Assembly (NCBI GenBank): GCA_031549925.1
Contig: JAVBPA010000068.1
Span: 1-57,183, forward strand
Length of the DNA: 57,183 nt
Reading direction: 5' to 3'
From: JAVBPA01 sp031549925
GTDB lineage: Bacteria; Bacillota; Clostridia; Oscillospirales; CAG-272
In this document: piece after piece, positions 7,082 through 15,977 of the stretch
Layout: every line of letters starts with the position of its first letter
How positions within the stretch are numbered: position 1 is the stretch's first letter
Program-made: the position numbers and the translations under genes
Notes under the pieces: model-generated
The model's database searches: none
What the model was told of the DNA's origin: nothing
Seen by the model: the letters and a program-made list of their open reading frames with translations, nothing else

Positions 7082-9595
7082 TCAATTATACCAACTGGAA
7101 CCCGATGTTACCTCGGCTGTCATAGGAACAGGAAGGGAAGCTGCTTTTTCCATTTCGGTTTTTAATATTTCGGAAGCTTTGCTGAAACAGTCTATGTGAG
7201 ATTCGACAATTAATTCATCGTGTACCTGTAATATCAATCTTGCGTCAATTCCCGCTTCTTTAATTTTTTTTGCTGTCCCTATCATAGCGAGTTTTATTAT
7301 ATCGGCAGCACTGCCTTGTATAGGGCTGTTCATAGCGACACGTTCACCGAATGAACGGATTTGCGCTTTTTGAGAAGTAAGTTCTGGGATATAACGGCGG
7401 CGGCCGAACATAGTGGTTACAAATCCTGTTTCTCTAGCAGAATTTTTTATATCGGTCATATAAGATGAAACTCCGGAATATTTAGCTAGATAATTATCGA
7501 TGTATTGTTTCGCTTCAAATTTGGTAACACCTATATCCTCGGCTAAGGAGAAGTCGCTTATACCGTAAACAATTCCGAAATTCACGGCTTTTGCCCGTTT
7601 CCTTAGTTCCGGAGTAACTTCGGATAACGCGACTCCGAATACCTGAGAAGCCGTTATTGCGTGTATATCATCGCCTGAAAGGAAAGCGTTTATCATTCTC
7701 TCATCTCCGGAAATACAAGCAAGAAGCCGAAGTTCAATCTGCGAATAATCTGCGTCTATTAATACATAGTCCTTGCTTTCAGCCACAAAAAATTTTCTCA
7801 GTTCACGGCCAAGCTCATTGCGTATCGGAATGTTTTGCAAGTTCGGTTCTGTTGATGAAAGTCTTCCGGTAGCGGTTACCGCTTGATTAAAGCTCGTGTG
7901 TATTCTTCCGTTTTCATCGGCAACGGCTGCTAAACCGTCGGCATAAGTCGATTTTAATTTCATTACCTGGCGGTATTCAAATATTTTATCGATAACCGGA
8001 TTATACGGACGCAGCTTTTCTAAGACATCGGCGGATGTGGAAAATCCTGTTTTGGTTTTTTTAGGCGCCGGAAGCAGCATTTTTTCAAAAAGAACTTCGC
8101 CTAATTGCTTAGGAGAATTTATATTGAATACTTCGCCTGTCAAAGCGTATATTTCTTCGGTATATTTTTCAATATCCTTCCCTAATTTTTCTGAAAAAGC
8201 CGCAAGACCCGAAACATCGACTTTAAATCCGTAAAGCTCCATATCAAACAATACATAAGCTAAGGGAAGCTCGATATCAAAATAAAGGGAATTTTGTTTG
8301 TTTTCCGAAAGAAGATTTTGTAAAACTTTGCGGAGATCATATAAATCCCTTGAAATTTTTTCCGGACTATTGCCTATTTGCCGGTCAAGATAAGAGTTTA
8401 TTATTTTTTCAAGCTCGTTTGAATTGTTTGAAGGATTTAAAACGTAACAGACAAGCATAACGTCAAAAATATCACAGCCCGAAATAATATCAGAGGATTT
8501 TATTTTCAAAGCATGAAGCGTGCTTTTTATATCAAAAACGGTAATGCTGCGGTTATTTGCAAAAAATTCGGAAGGAAAATCAAAAGAAATATTGTTATAA
8601 TAATAAGCGGATTTTTCAGTATGGATATATATATCGCTTCCGTTCATATAAAAAGAAACTTCTTTGTCAAGTGAGAGCAGTTCATCTTTTGTTATATTGC
8701 AAACAAGAGAGGAGCTTTTATTTTCATCAAAAATTTTTGTTTCAACATTCAATCTTTTTATAAAAGCGTTGAATTCCAATTTTCTGAAAAGAGATAATAA
8801 AAGCGTTTCATCATAGCCTTTATATTCAAGTTCAGAAAAATCAAAACCTATAGGTACACATCGGTCAATACGGGCAAGGGTTTGCGAAATGTAGGCGTTT
8901 TCACGGCCGGAAATGAGTTTTTCCCGGACTGATTTTCCCGCGTTTATCGTTTCTATGTTAGAATATACGTTATCGAGAGATCCGTTTTCTGAAATCAATT
9001 TCAGCGCGGTTTTTTCTCCTATACCGGCAACTCCGGGTATATTGTCGGAGCTGTCTCCCATCAAAGCTTTGAGATCAACAAATTGTTCCGGTGTAATTCC
9101 GTACTTATCAAAAAATTCTTGCCTGCCCATATCGGAGGTATCGTTTGTTGATACATAAAGAATATGAGTTTTATCGCAAATTAATTGATAAGAATCGCGG
9201 TCTCCGGTTAAAATATATGTCATGGTATCGCAAGGCGCAATTTCTGCAAGCGTCCCTAATATATCATCGGCTTCATAACCGGCTATTTCGACTACTTTTA
9301 ATCCTAAAGCTTCCGCACATTCTTTTGCCGGAGCAAGCTGCTTTGCCAGATCGTCAGGCATTCCTTTACGGTTGGCCTTGTATTCCGAATACTGCAAATG
9401 GCGGAAAGTCGGTGCGGGAAGATCAAACGCAATCGCGGCGTAATCAGGACGAAGCGTTTCAAGCTGTTTCATTAAAATTGACACCATACCGTAAACGGCG
9501 TTTACCGGAAGTCCGTCCTTTGTTACTAGCGGTCTTATACCGTAGAAGGTTCGGTTTAGAATATTGTTGCCGTCGATAATCAGTTGCTTTTTCAT
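7082..9595 (-). CDS. polA: DNA polymerase I
   Basis: Repair and Okazaki-fragment polymerase, 837 residues. An N-terminal 5'-3' exonuclease (about 1-290) has FDLPAPTFRH, EADDILG and GDSSDNIPGVAGIGEKTA. A middle domain (about 300-450) occupies the proofreading position but shows none of the DxE metal residues, as in many Gram-positive PolA. The polymerase domain has motif A DADYSQIELR (about 614), motif B KRAKAVNFGIVYG (about 666, with Phe at the sugar-selecting position) and motif C QVHDELIVES (about 790). It appears monocistronic, divergent from rubrerythrin. Confidence 0.97.
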   Translation of the reverse strand: MKKQLIIDGNNILNRTFYGIRPLVTKDGLPVNAVYGMVSILMKQLETLRPDYAAIAFDLPAPTFRHLQYSEYKANRKGMPDDLAKQLAPAKECAEALGLKVVEIAGYEADDILGTLAEIAPCDTMTYILTGDRDSYQLICDKTHILYVSTNDTSDMGRQEFFDKYGITPEQFVDLKALMGDSSDNIPGVAGIGEKTALKLISENGSLDNVYSNIETINAGKSVREKLISGRENAYISQTLARIDRCVPIGFDFSELEYKGYDETLLLSLFRKLEFNAFIKRLNVETKIFDENKSSSLVCNITKDELLSLDKEVSFYMNGSDIYIHTEKSAYYYNNISFDFPSEFFANNRSITVFDIKSTLHALKIKSSDIISGCDIFDVMLVCYVLNPSNNSNELEKIINSYLDRQIGNSPEKISRDLYDLRKVLQNLLSENKQNSLYFDIELPLAYVLFDMELYGFKVDVSGLAAFSEKLGKDIEKYTEEIYALTGEVFNINSPKQLGEVLFEKMLLPAPKKTKTGFSTSADVLEKLRPYNPVIDKIFEYRQVMKLKSTYADGLAAVADENGRIHTSFNQAVTATGRLSSTEPNLQNIPIRNELGRELRKFFVAESKDYVLIDADYSQIELRLLACISGDERMINAFLSGDDIHAITASQVFGVALSEVTPELRKRAKAVNFGIVYGISDFSLAEDIGVTKFEAKQYIDNYLAKYSGVSSYMTDIKNSARETGFVTTMFGRRRYIPELTSQKAQIRSFGERVAMNSPIQGSAADIIKLAMIGTAKKIKEAGIDARLILQVHDELIVESHIDCFSKASEILKTEMEKAASLPVPMTAEVTSGSSWYN

Positions 9596-9654
9596 TTTAT
9601 CTCCAAAAAAATGTTATTCGGAATAATTCCTAATAAAAAGTTAATAAATATGCC

Positions 9655-9683
9655 TTGATTATGAAAGTTTATTGATATATAAT
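9655..9683 (+). promoter_or_regulatory. rubrerythrin promoter
   Basis: TTGATT and TATAAT are separated by 17 bases, giving a strong sigma-A-type promoter about 120 bases upstream of the start codon. A palindrome GGAATAATTCC (9620-9630) lies 25 bases further upstream between polA and this gene; its meaning is unknown. Confidence 0.7.
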
Positions 9684-9731
9684 TTTATCAGGTATATATC
9701 TAAGAAAAGGCATAATGGATGTTTTGGGTTT

Positions 9732-9745
9732 ATACTTGATACTTG
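9732..9745 (+). repeat. two copies of heptamer ATACTTG
   Basis: Two adjacent ATACTTG units in the rubrerythrin leader are a phase-shifted form of the TTGATAC heptamer found five times in tandem after the same gene (10344-10378). Confidence 0.6.
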
Positions 9746-9807
9746 CTTGGTTGTCTTTATATATAAAAAATATAAAATATAAATTATGATAGCGGGAGGA
9801 ATAAAAA

Positions 9808-10347
9808 ATGGCAGAACTTAAAGGATCAAAAACAGAAGCTAATCTGGCAGCCGCTTTTGCGGGAGAAAGTCAGGCGCGCAATAAATACACATATTTTGCG
9901 GCAGCCGCAAAAAAGGAAGGATATATTCAAATATCTAAAATATTCGAAGAAACCGCGGCTAATGAAAAAGAACACGCTGAAATATGGTACAAGCTCTTAA
10001 ATGATATATCGTCTACAGCTTTGAATCTTGAAGCTGCGGCAGGCGGTGAAAATTCCGAATGGACAGACATGTATCCTTCGTTTGCGAAAACAGCTAAAGA
10101 AGAGGGCTTTGAAAAAATAGCATTTTTATTTGAAGCGGTTGGAAATATCGAAAAGGAACACGAAAAAAGATATTTAAAACTTCTCGAATCGGTTAATAAT
10201 AAAACTGTGTTCATCCGTGAAGATGTTGTAATTTGGCAGTGTTCCAATTGCGGTCATGTTCATGTAGGCGTAAAAGCTCCTGCTATTTGCCCGGTTTGTG
10301 ATCACGCTCAGGGATATTTCACAATTAAAGGCTCGGAAAATTATTGA
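9808..10347 (+). CDS. rbr: rubrerythrin
   Basis: A non-haem iron peroxidase that reduces hydrogen peroxide in the cytoplasm of anaerobes. The 179-residue protein has a ferritin-like four-helix domain (about 1-140) with diiron ligands in AGESQARNKYTYF, EETAANEKEHAEIW and EAVGNIEKEHEKRY. A C-terminal rubredoxin-like domain carries CSNCGH and CPVCDH. Start is supported by a GGGAGGA ribosome site. A TTGATT-17-TATAAT promoter precedes it. The TGA stop codon lies inside the first TTGATAC unit of a heptamer array, so the array has grown right up to the coding end. Confidence 0.97.
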   Translation: MAELKGSKTEANLAAAFAGESQARNKYTYFAAAAKKEGYIQISKIFEETAANEKEHAEIWYKLLNDISSTALNLEAAAGGENSEWTDMYPSFAKTAKEEGFEKIAFLFEAVGNIEKEHEKRYLKLLESVNNKTVFIREDVVIWQCSNCGHVHVGVKAPAICPVCDHAQGYFTIKGSENY

Positions 10348-10382
10348 TACTTGATACTTGATACTTGATACTTGATACTTGA
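10344..10382 (+). repeat. TTGATAC heptanucleotide tandem array
   Basis: Five perfect TTGATAC units run from 10344 to 10378, then a partial unit. The first unit supplies the rubrerythrin stop codon. The reverse-complement unit GTATCAA forms another array at 45911. Such short arrays resemble the STRR elements of cyanobacteria; no function is shown here. Confidence 0.85.
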
Positions 10383-10449
10383 TTTACAGTAAATAGCGGA
10401 AAATTTTTATATATGTTATATAAATTTATCAAAAAATAAAAATTTATTT

Positions 10450-10490
10450 GGAACCTGTTAATTCGGGTTCCATTTTACTGTTGATTTTTT
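10450..10490 (+). terminator. possible rubrerythrin terminator
   Basis: GGAACC and GGTTCC form a 6-bp stem with a 10-base loop, followed by ATTTTACTGTTGATTTTTT. The T-run is interrupted, so it is a moderate candidate about 100 bases after the rubrerythrin stop. Confidence 0.45.
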
Positions 10491-10509
10491 ATAAAATATA
10501 GAATATAAT
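10481..10509 (+). promoter_or_regulatory. promoter of the NYN-domain gene
   Basis: TTGATT and TATAAT are spaced by 17 bases, about 90 bases before the AUA start and its Shine-Dalgarno site. The hexamers match those of the rubrerythrin promoter. Confidence 0.6.
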
Positions 10510-10599
10510 TATAGAGGTAAAGAAAATTTTAAAAGAACGGATGGATTGATATCAATTTATCCGGTTAAAATATAATGATATAAGAAAGGAGGTTTTAGT

Positions 10600-11445
10600 A
10601 TAGCAGGAATATTTGGCAATTTATTCGGTTCCAGAACAAAGAAACCAAAAGCTGTTGCGTTTGTCGATTTTGAACACTGGTATATATCACTTCAAAAACT
10701 TTATGAAACCCGCCCAGATGTTAAACTGTGGCGCGATGAATTATCAAAATCATTTGACATAAGGGAAATTTATATATTCGCGGATTTTTCAAATCAATCG
10801 CTTCGTCAGGAGATACCGCGGATAAGAGAAGTTACAAACTATATAATAGAAACTCAAAACGCCTCAAACAAGCAGACAAAAGATTTTACAGATTTTATAA
10901 TGCTTGACCATATATATCAGCGGGCAATATCTTCAAATGATATACCGGTTTTTATTATTTTTTCAGGTGACGGACATTTTAGTTCAGTCGCAAGTTTTTT
11001 GAAAAATCAATGCGGTAAAACTGTCGGAGTATACGGAGTTTCCGGAGCAGTCAGCGGACAGCTTAAAAATACCGCAAGCTGGTGCAGGGAATTACCTGAT
11101 CCGGACAAGAAAGACGAGTATATAGATTATTATCAAATGATCTTAAAAAATTTAAAATATCTGAAGGAAAGCAACAGGGGAACAAAAAAATTATATCCAA
11201 CTTTTTGGGGAACAGTCGATGCGGTTTCGGGTTATTACAATGTAGGCCGTGATGTTATAACAGAAGCGCTTAGAAAATTAATGGAATATGAATATATTTT
11301 TCAGACTGACGAAAAAATTGATTCTAAAAAAAGCGTTAAGGTTTTGAATGTAAATTGGGAACTGGCTAAAAAAGAAGGCATATATTCGGTTGAATCTGAA
11401 TCTAAAAAGCCGCAAAATGGTTTAAAAAGACGTTCCAAATTATAA
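10600..11445 (+). CDS. NYN-domain (PIN-like, DUF88/LabA) protein with apparent AUA start
   Basis: A probable metal-dependent ribonuclease of the NYN family, 281 residues. The N-terminal strand AVAFVDFEHWYISL and the later GDGHFSSVASFL are the family's acidic metal-site motifs. A C-terminal segment (TFWGTVDAVSGYYNVGRDVITEAL onward, split here as two parts) looks like a winged helix. The first in-frame ATG is at 10900 and would delete the catalytic Asp strand. Coding similarity extends back to an ATA at 10600, seven bases after AAAGGAGG (10585-10592), and an in-frame TGA at 10576 closes the frame. There is no ATG, GTG or TTG in that interval. An ATG-to-ATA sequence error is the alternative. RNA substrate is unknown. 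Confidence 0.8.
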   Translation: MAGIFGNLFGSRTKKPKAVAFVDFEHWYISLQKLYETRPDVKLWRDELSKSFDIREIYIFADFSNQSLRQEIPRIREVTNYIIETQNASNKQTKDFTDFIMLDHIYQRAISSNDIPVFIIFSGDGHFSSVASFLKNQCGKTVGVYGVSGAVSGQLKNTASWCRELPDPDKKDEYIDYYQMILKNLKYLKESNRGTKKLYPTFWGTVDAVSGYYNVGRDVITEALRKLMEYEYIFQTDEKIDSKKSVKVLNVNWELAKKEGIYSVESESKKPQNGLKRRSKL

Positions 11446-11452
11446 AAATTAT

Positions 11453-12262
11453 TTATTTTTTATGAGTTTTTTTCAAAAATAATGTTCCGAAAATAAATTT
11501 TGGCAGATTCATCATACGTCCTATACGGCGGGGTTCGCGTAATAACCTGTAAAGCCATTCGAGGTTAAGCGTAATAAAAAATTTAGGCGCACGCCGTGAA
11601 ACCCCGGCATAAATATCAAAACTGCCGCCGAAACCGCCCGCCAATTTAACATTAAGATCATTTTTGTGGGCGTTGAGCCATATTTCCTGTTTCGGAACAC
11701 CCAGACAGACTAACAATATCTGAGCGCCGCTGTCATTGATTTTTTTTATGACGGCGGCTTCTTCTTCGCCGCAAATACGCGAATTTTTATATTCTTTTGC
11801 GGATTCCATTGTATCGATTTTTTTAAAAAATCCGTCATTTACCCCGGAAACTATTAAAGAGGGATATTTTTCTTTCATTTTTTCCGCAGTTAGTTCGGCT
11901 ATACCCGGTTTTCCTCCTAAAAAAAATACTCCGTAACCGTTTCGGCTGGCTTCCTCGATTAACTTTTCCGCCAGTTCAATTCCCGCAACTTTACCTTTTT
12001 TTAAAGGAGTTTTAAGTATTTTTGAAGCTAAAATAACACCGGCTCCGTCGGGAATAATTAACTCGGCGGAATTTATTAAATCATAATATTTTGGGTCATC
12101 TATACATTTTTGTACTATTTCAGCGTTTGGCGTGTGAATTATATGACAGATGTTTTGAAAACCGGAATTTTGAGATAAAAAATTGCGGCAAATTCCGACG
12201 GCTTCGTTTAAATCTACATCATTAAAATTTATTCCCCGTATGCTGATAATATCGTTTTTCAT
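11453..12262 (-). CDS. WecG/TagA/CpsF family glycosyltransferase
   Basis: A GT26 family enzyme, 269 residues, that adds a sugar (often N-acetylmannosamine) to a lipid-linked precursor at the inner membrane face during wall teichoic acid, exopolysaccharide or capsule synthesis. Visible motifs are HTPNAEIVQKC, the acceptor/donor region IPDGAGVILASKI, FFLGGKPGIAE and the C-terminal VGG-like LAGGFGGSFDIYAGVSRRAP. RAPKF and LEWLYRLLREPRR close the domain as usual. It converges on the NYN gene with a 7-base gap and stands alone, so the polymer cannot be named. Confidence 0.93.
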   Translation of the reverse strand: MKNDIISIRGINFNDVDLNEAVGICRNFLSQNSGFQNICHIIHTPNAEIVQKCIDDPKYYDLINSAELIIPDGAGVILASKILKTPLKKGKVAGIELAEKLIEEASRNGYGVFFLGGKPGIAELTAEKMKEKYPSLIVSGVNDGFFKKIDTMESAKEYKNSRICGEEEAAVIKKINDSGAQILLVCLGVPKQEIWLNAHKNDLNVKLAGGFGGSFDIYAGVSRRAPKFFITLNLEWLYRLLREPRRIGRMMNLPKFIFGTLFLKKTHKK

Positions 12263-12520
12263 TTTACATCACTTTCAAAAAAGCGGAATTTTATCACAAT
12301 ATACAAAAAAACAAAACTCCGTATACTTAATATAAGTTTAACATAAAGTATTCCTTATTTCAAGATAATATTTTTTTGAATATATGTTTATAAGCTTTTT
12401 TCTATTTTCATGTAAATAAATTAACCCAATCCCTTTTCTAAAGATATTTTTATTAATTTTAAAAAATCAAACGCGTTTCCGAATACCCAATTTTATTTTA
12501 TAAAGATAAAGGAAACAATA

Positions 12521-12976
12521 ATGAAACATGTAAATATTTACACCGACGGAGCGTGTTCCGGAAATCCGGGTCCCGGAGGATGGGCGGCTATAATTATTTT
12601 TGTAAAAAGCAGCGGAGAAATTTTGGAAAAAGAACTTAGCGGCGGGGAAGTGATGACAACTAACAACCGCATGGAGCTTACCGGAGTTATATCGTCGCTT
12701 GAAGCTCTGCGCGAACCCTGCGATGTTACGCTTTATTCAGATTCCAAATATGTAATAGATGCGATAAATCTCGGATGGGCAAAAAAATGGAGAAACAACA
12801 ACTGGAAAAAAGCCGATAAATCACCCGCATTGAATTCGGATTTATGGGAAAAGCTGCTTGTATTAATTGAAAAACATAAAATTGAATTTGTATGGGTAAG
12901 GGGTCATGACGGAAACGCGTATAATGAACGCTGTGATAAAATAGCCGTTTTGGAATATGCTAAGTTTACAAAATAG
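12521..12976 (+). CDS. rnhA: ribonuclease HI
   Basis: Cuts the RNA strand of RNA-DNA hybrids during replication and R-loop removal. The 151-residue length matches E. coli RNase HI. All four acidic catalytic residues are visible: Asp in YTDGACSGNPGPGGW, Glu in NNRMELTGVI, Asp in LYSDSKYVID and Asp in NERCDKIA. Trp-rich WAKKWRNNNWKKADKS is the basic handle region. AAAGGA lies upstream of the ATG. The end overlaps the converging methyltransferase pseudogene by 11 bases. Confidence 0.97.
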   Translation: MKHVNIYTDGACSGNPGPGGWAAIIIFVKSSGEILEKELSGGEVMTTNNRMELTGVISSLEALREPCDVTLYSDSKYVIDAINLGWAKKWRNNNWKKADKSPALNSDLWEKLLVLIEKHKIEFVWVRGHDGNAYNERCDKIAVLEYAKFTK

Positions 12977-13920
12977 GTTTTTGTCCGGTAACGGTGAAAT
13001 AAAGTCCGGCAGACCATTCCCAGCTGTCGTCATCACGGTAATTTTTGAGAAGATATTCTTGTTTTGTTTTCAGTAAACGAATTAAAGCTTCGCTGTCCGC
13101 GGAAGTAAAACCGTTCTTTTCAAAATCCGGATTTAAACTGTTTTGAGATATGATTCGTATTTCATTTCCTATATCGTCTTTTATCTTTTTAATTCTGTAT
13201 TCATCAGACCAGTAGTTGTCGTTATATGCAAAAACAGACGAGGATGGCATAATGGAAATGTTTTCAAGCTTGCAAACCGAAAAAAGCTTTGGGAACCGAA
13301 GAGAAGGCCATTGATGGCTTTGTTTTAGAGATGATGTGGTTACAGTTTTCCCGTAAGCCGCGTTATATTTTGCATACAATTCACGGATTAATTCAAAACC
13401 TTCGAAATCATATTCTCCTTCCCATTTATAACCTACCCCGAAGTTTGCCGATGTGGAAACAGATATATTGCCGCCGGGTTTGCATACCCGTATCATTTCA
13501 AGAATTCCGGATTCCGGGTCAGATAATACGGAAAGATAATTATGACTTATTACTGCGTCAAATGAATTATCATTAAAAGGCAGCGAAAATCCGTCCGCGT
13601 TTATTATTTTAGCCTTTTCATTAAGACCGTATTCACGGTCTAAGACCGTATTCACGGATTTTTTGATTTCCGTAAGATGTAAAGCTTTTACTCAATTCGA
13701 AACCCGTAATAAATCCTTCTCCTTTAAGCCCAGAAGCGATAAAACGGGTCATAACTCCGGTTCCGCACCCTCTTTCCAAAATGAAGCTTTCCGGATTTAT
13801 TCTGAAATAACGGAAAAATAAATCTCTTGTCTCTTCGCGGAATAACTGCGGACGGGATAATTCGAAATCATCGTAATTATCCGCGTTTTCCCATATTTTA
13901 TTACTGCGTTTGTCTGCCAT
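12966..13920 (-). pseudogene. class I SAM-dependent methyltransferase split by a 19-bp duplication
   Basis: Two minus-strand frames together make one Ubie/COQ5-like methyltransferase of about 311 residues. The first (13920 to 13633) has ERGCGTGVMTRFIASGL (motif I) and ends IREYGLRP. The second reads DREYGLNEKAKIINADGF, then motif II-like DNSFDAVISHNYLSVL and VCKPGGNISV. At the junction a 17-base sequence, TAAGACCGTATTCACGG, occurs twice (13622-13638 and 13641-13657). Removing 19 bases restores IREYGLNEKAK exactly. The gene is therefore frameshifted by a short duplication, unless the duplication is an assembly artefact. The substrate is unknown. It lies downstream of the acyl-CoA synthetase. 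Confidence 0.85.
13622..13657. repeat. 17-bp direct repeat with 2-bp spacer
   Basis: TAAGACCGTATTCACGG occurs twice with TC between the copies, giving a period of 19. It sits at the frameshift in the methyltransferase gene and is the likely mutation. Confidence 0.9.
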
Positions 13921-13944
13921 AAAATTTTCCTACGGTTAAAAATA

Positions 13945-13978
13945 CCTGCCTGAATTTTTGGTTTCAAGCAGGTTTTTT
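13945..13978 (-). terminator. bidirectional intrinsic terminator
   Basis: CCTGC-TGAA pairs with TTCA-GCAGG with one mismatch. On the minus strand it lies just after the acyl-CoA synthetase stop and is followed by TATTTTT. On the plus strand it is followed by TTTTTT. It separates the synthetase from the methyltransferase pseudogene. Confidence 0.75.
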
Positions 13979-13990
13979 CGATTTATATTT

Positions 13991-15682
13991 TTAATGCGAG
14001 CGTTTTATTTTTTTAGATGTTGTTTTATCAAATTCCGTTTCTCTTATAACAATTTTTTGTATATGTTTGTATGAAGGAAGCGAGCGGCACATTCCCGTTA
14101 TATCGCGTTTGAGTGATTCGTTCGGATCTGTGATTTTCAGCTCCTTTAATTTTTCTTCGTTCAAAAATGCTTCCGCACAAAGTGAAATTTCTCCGCCGGA
14201 TTCATCGCGCAGCGAATAAACGATTATTTCCTCCACGTATGGAATAGCCATTAAATAATTTTCAATTTCTTCCGGATATATATTTTTACCGTTTGATAAA
14301 ACTATTAAATTTTTCTTGCGTCCGGTGATCGTAAGCTGCCCGAGTTCGTTTATATTTCCGTAATCTCCCGTAGCGAACCATCCGTCCGGAGATAAAACAG
14401 CATTTGTCGCAGCTTCGTTTTTATAATAACCGAGCATGACGCTGTCGCCTTTTACCATTATTTCACCGTTTCCGTCTGAGGTGGGATTTTCGATTTTAAT
14501 ATCAAGGCAAGGCAGTTTAACTCCGGTTGTACTCCAATCGTTGAAATAATCACGGTTTGCGGTGACAAGAGGCGAACATTCCGTGATACCATAACCGTTT
14601 ACCAATGTAATTCCGATATCATCAAAGAATTGTCCTATTTCCTGTCGTATCGGCGCTCCTCCGCATACAATTTTGCGTAGGTTCCCCCCGAAGTTGGTAT
14701 GGATTGATTTGAAAAATTTCTTTCTCATGTCAATACCGGTATTCCGCATAGCGTTGCTGACTCCGATGAGTTTTTTCAAAGCCCCGTCTTTTTTGTTCTC
14801 TTTAGCGGTGGACCATATTTTTTTGTAAAAAGTTTCGGCAAAAGCCGGAACTAACATAATATATGACGGTTTGAATAATTGCAGATTTTTCAATACATTG
14901 CGGAGCTTGTCATTGATACAAATCGTTGAGTGCATGTGCAGCGAAACAAGTATTCCGCAAACCGATTCATATGTGTGATGATAAGGCAAAACCGACAAAC
15001 ATACATCGTATACCGTTGATATTTGAAGTCCGTAATAAACACACGAAACTATATTATGTTCCGATAGCATGACACCTTTTGCCATTCCGGTTGTTCCCGA
15101 AGTGTAAACTAAAAGCTTTAAAGCGTTAGGGTCGCTTTTTTGCGACATATAAGGCTCCGCGTCAATTTTCGCAAGTTCATATCCACGGCTGAGCAATTTT
15201 TTAAATGAAAGATAAACGCCGTCCGCACTGTCCTCTTCAAGATCAAATCCTATAAAATATTTGACTCCCGGAATGGCTTTTCGTTCATCCATTATATTGT
15301 CATATGAATTCGAATAAAATACCGCTGTACTGTCGCTGCTGTTTAAAATATTTTTTATATCTGCCGGAGGAAGTTCGCGGTCAATCGGAACAAAAACGCC
15401 GGAGGAACCGAGCATTGTAAGAAAACTGACGAGCCAATTATAGCTGTTATCTCCGATACAAGCCACATGGTCACAAGAAATTCCAAGTTCTGTTAAAGCG
15501 CATCCGAGAGCTATTGTGTCGGAACGGAATTCGCTGTATGTTACACATACAATATTTTCTTTTTCGGTTTTATATTTAAAAGCAATTTTATCTCCCGCTT
15601 GTTTTTCAGCCAGTGTAATCATTTCTTTTATAGTTGAAAAATACGCGATATCATAAAGTGGATAATTTTTTTGCCTTTTCAT
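13991..15682 (-). CDS. AMP-dependent acyl-CoA synthetase (long-chain fatty-acid-CoA ligase type)
   Basis: Activates a carboxylic acid, probably a fatty acid, through an acyl-adenylate to the CoA thioester. The 563-residue protein has the P-loop YTSGTTGMAKGVML, the adenylate motif NGYGITECSP, DGWFATGDYG and the hinge GRKKNLIVLSNGKNIYPEEIE. The C-terminal TTSKKIKR carries the catalytic lysine. The family also contains acyl-ACP synthetases, so the acceptor is not certain. A GAAAGG ribosome site precedes the start, and a terminator follows the stop. Confidence 0.9.
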   Translation of the reverse strand: MKRQKNYPLYDIAYFSTIKEMITLAEKQAGDKIAFKYKTEKENIVCVTYSEFRSDTIALGCALTELGISCDHVACIGDNSYNWLVSFLTMLGSSGVFVPIDRELPPADIKNILNSSDSTAVFYSNSYDNIMDERKAIPGVKYFIGFDLEEDSADGVYLSFKKLLSRGYELAKIDAEPYMSQKSDPNALKLLVYTSGTTGMAKGVMLSEHNIVSCVYYGLQISTVYDVCLSVLPYHHTYESVCGILVSLHMHSTICINDKLRNVLKNLQLFKPSYIMLVPAFAETFYKKIWSTAKENKKDGALKKLIGVSNAMRNTGIDMRKKFFKSIHTNFGGNLRKIVCGGAPIRQEIGQFFDDIGITLVNGYGITECSPLVTANRDYFNDWSTTGVKLPCLDIKIENPTSDGNGEIMVKGDSVMLGYYKNEAATNAVLSPDGWFATGDYGNINELGQLTITGRKKNLIVLSNGKNIYPEEIENYLMAIPYVEEIIVYSLRDESGGEISLCAEAFLNEEKLKELKITDPNESLKRDITGMCRSLPSYKHIQKIVIRETEFDKTTSKKIKRSH

Positions 15683-15862
15683 ATAGCAGGACCTTTCATC
15701 AATAATATAGTAAAAGATTTATTAAATTTTTATTAAATGCTTTAAGTACTCATGTATTTTTAATTAATTTTAAATATACATAGTTTTGACAACTATTATA
15801 TAAAGAGATTATTACGATATCAAGATGGCTTTGTAAATTTTTTATTGGAAAACATCGTTCTA

Positions 15863-15891
15863 TTGACGGGCAATAACGATTATGATAAAAT
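15863..15891 (+). promoter_or_regulatory. promoter of the DUF1836-EamA-YfhO-PAP2 run
   Basis: TTGACG and TAAAAT are 17 bases apart, about 85 bases upstream of the DUF1836 start. A second TTGACA at about 15786 lacks a convincing -10 box. Confidence 0.6.
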
Positions 15892-15977
15892 ACATCAAAA
15901 ATGTAATAATATTATTTTCAGCTAAACGTAATTTTAATACATAAAATACAGATATATATAAATTTGGAGAATAATAT

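Noticed and set aside
10900..11445. NYN gene starting at the ATG at 10900
   Set aside because: This would remove the first 100 codons including the catalytic Asp strand, and no ribosome site precedes it.
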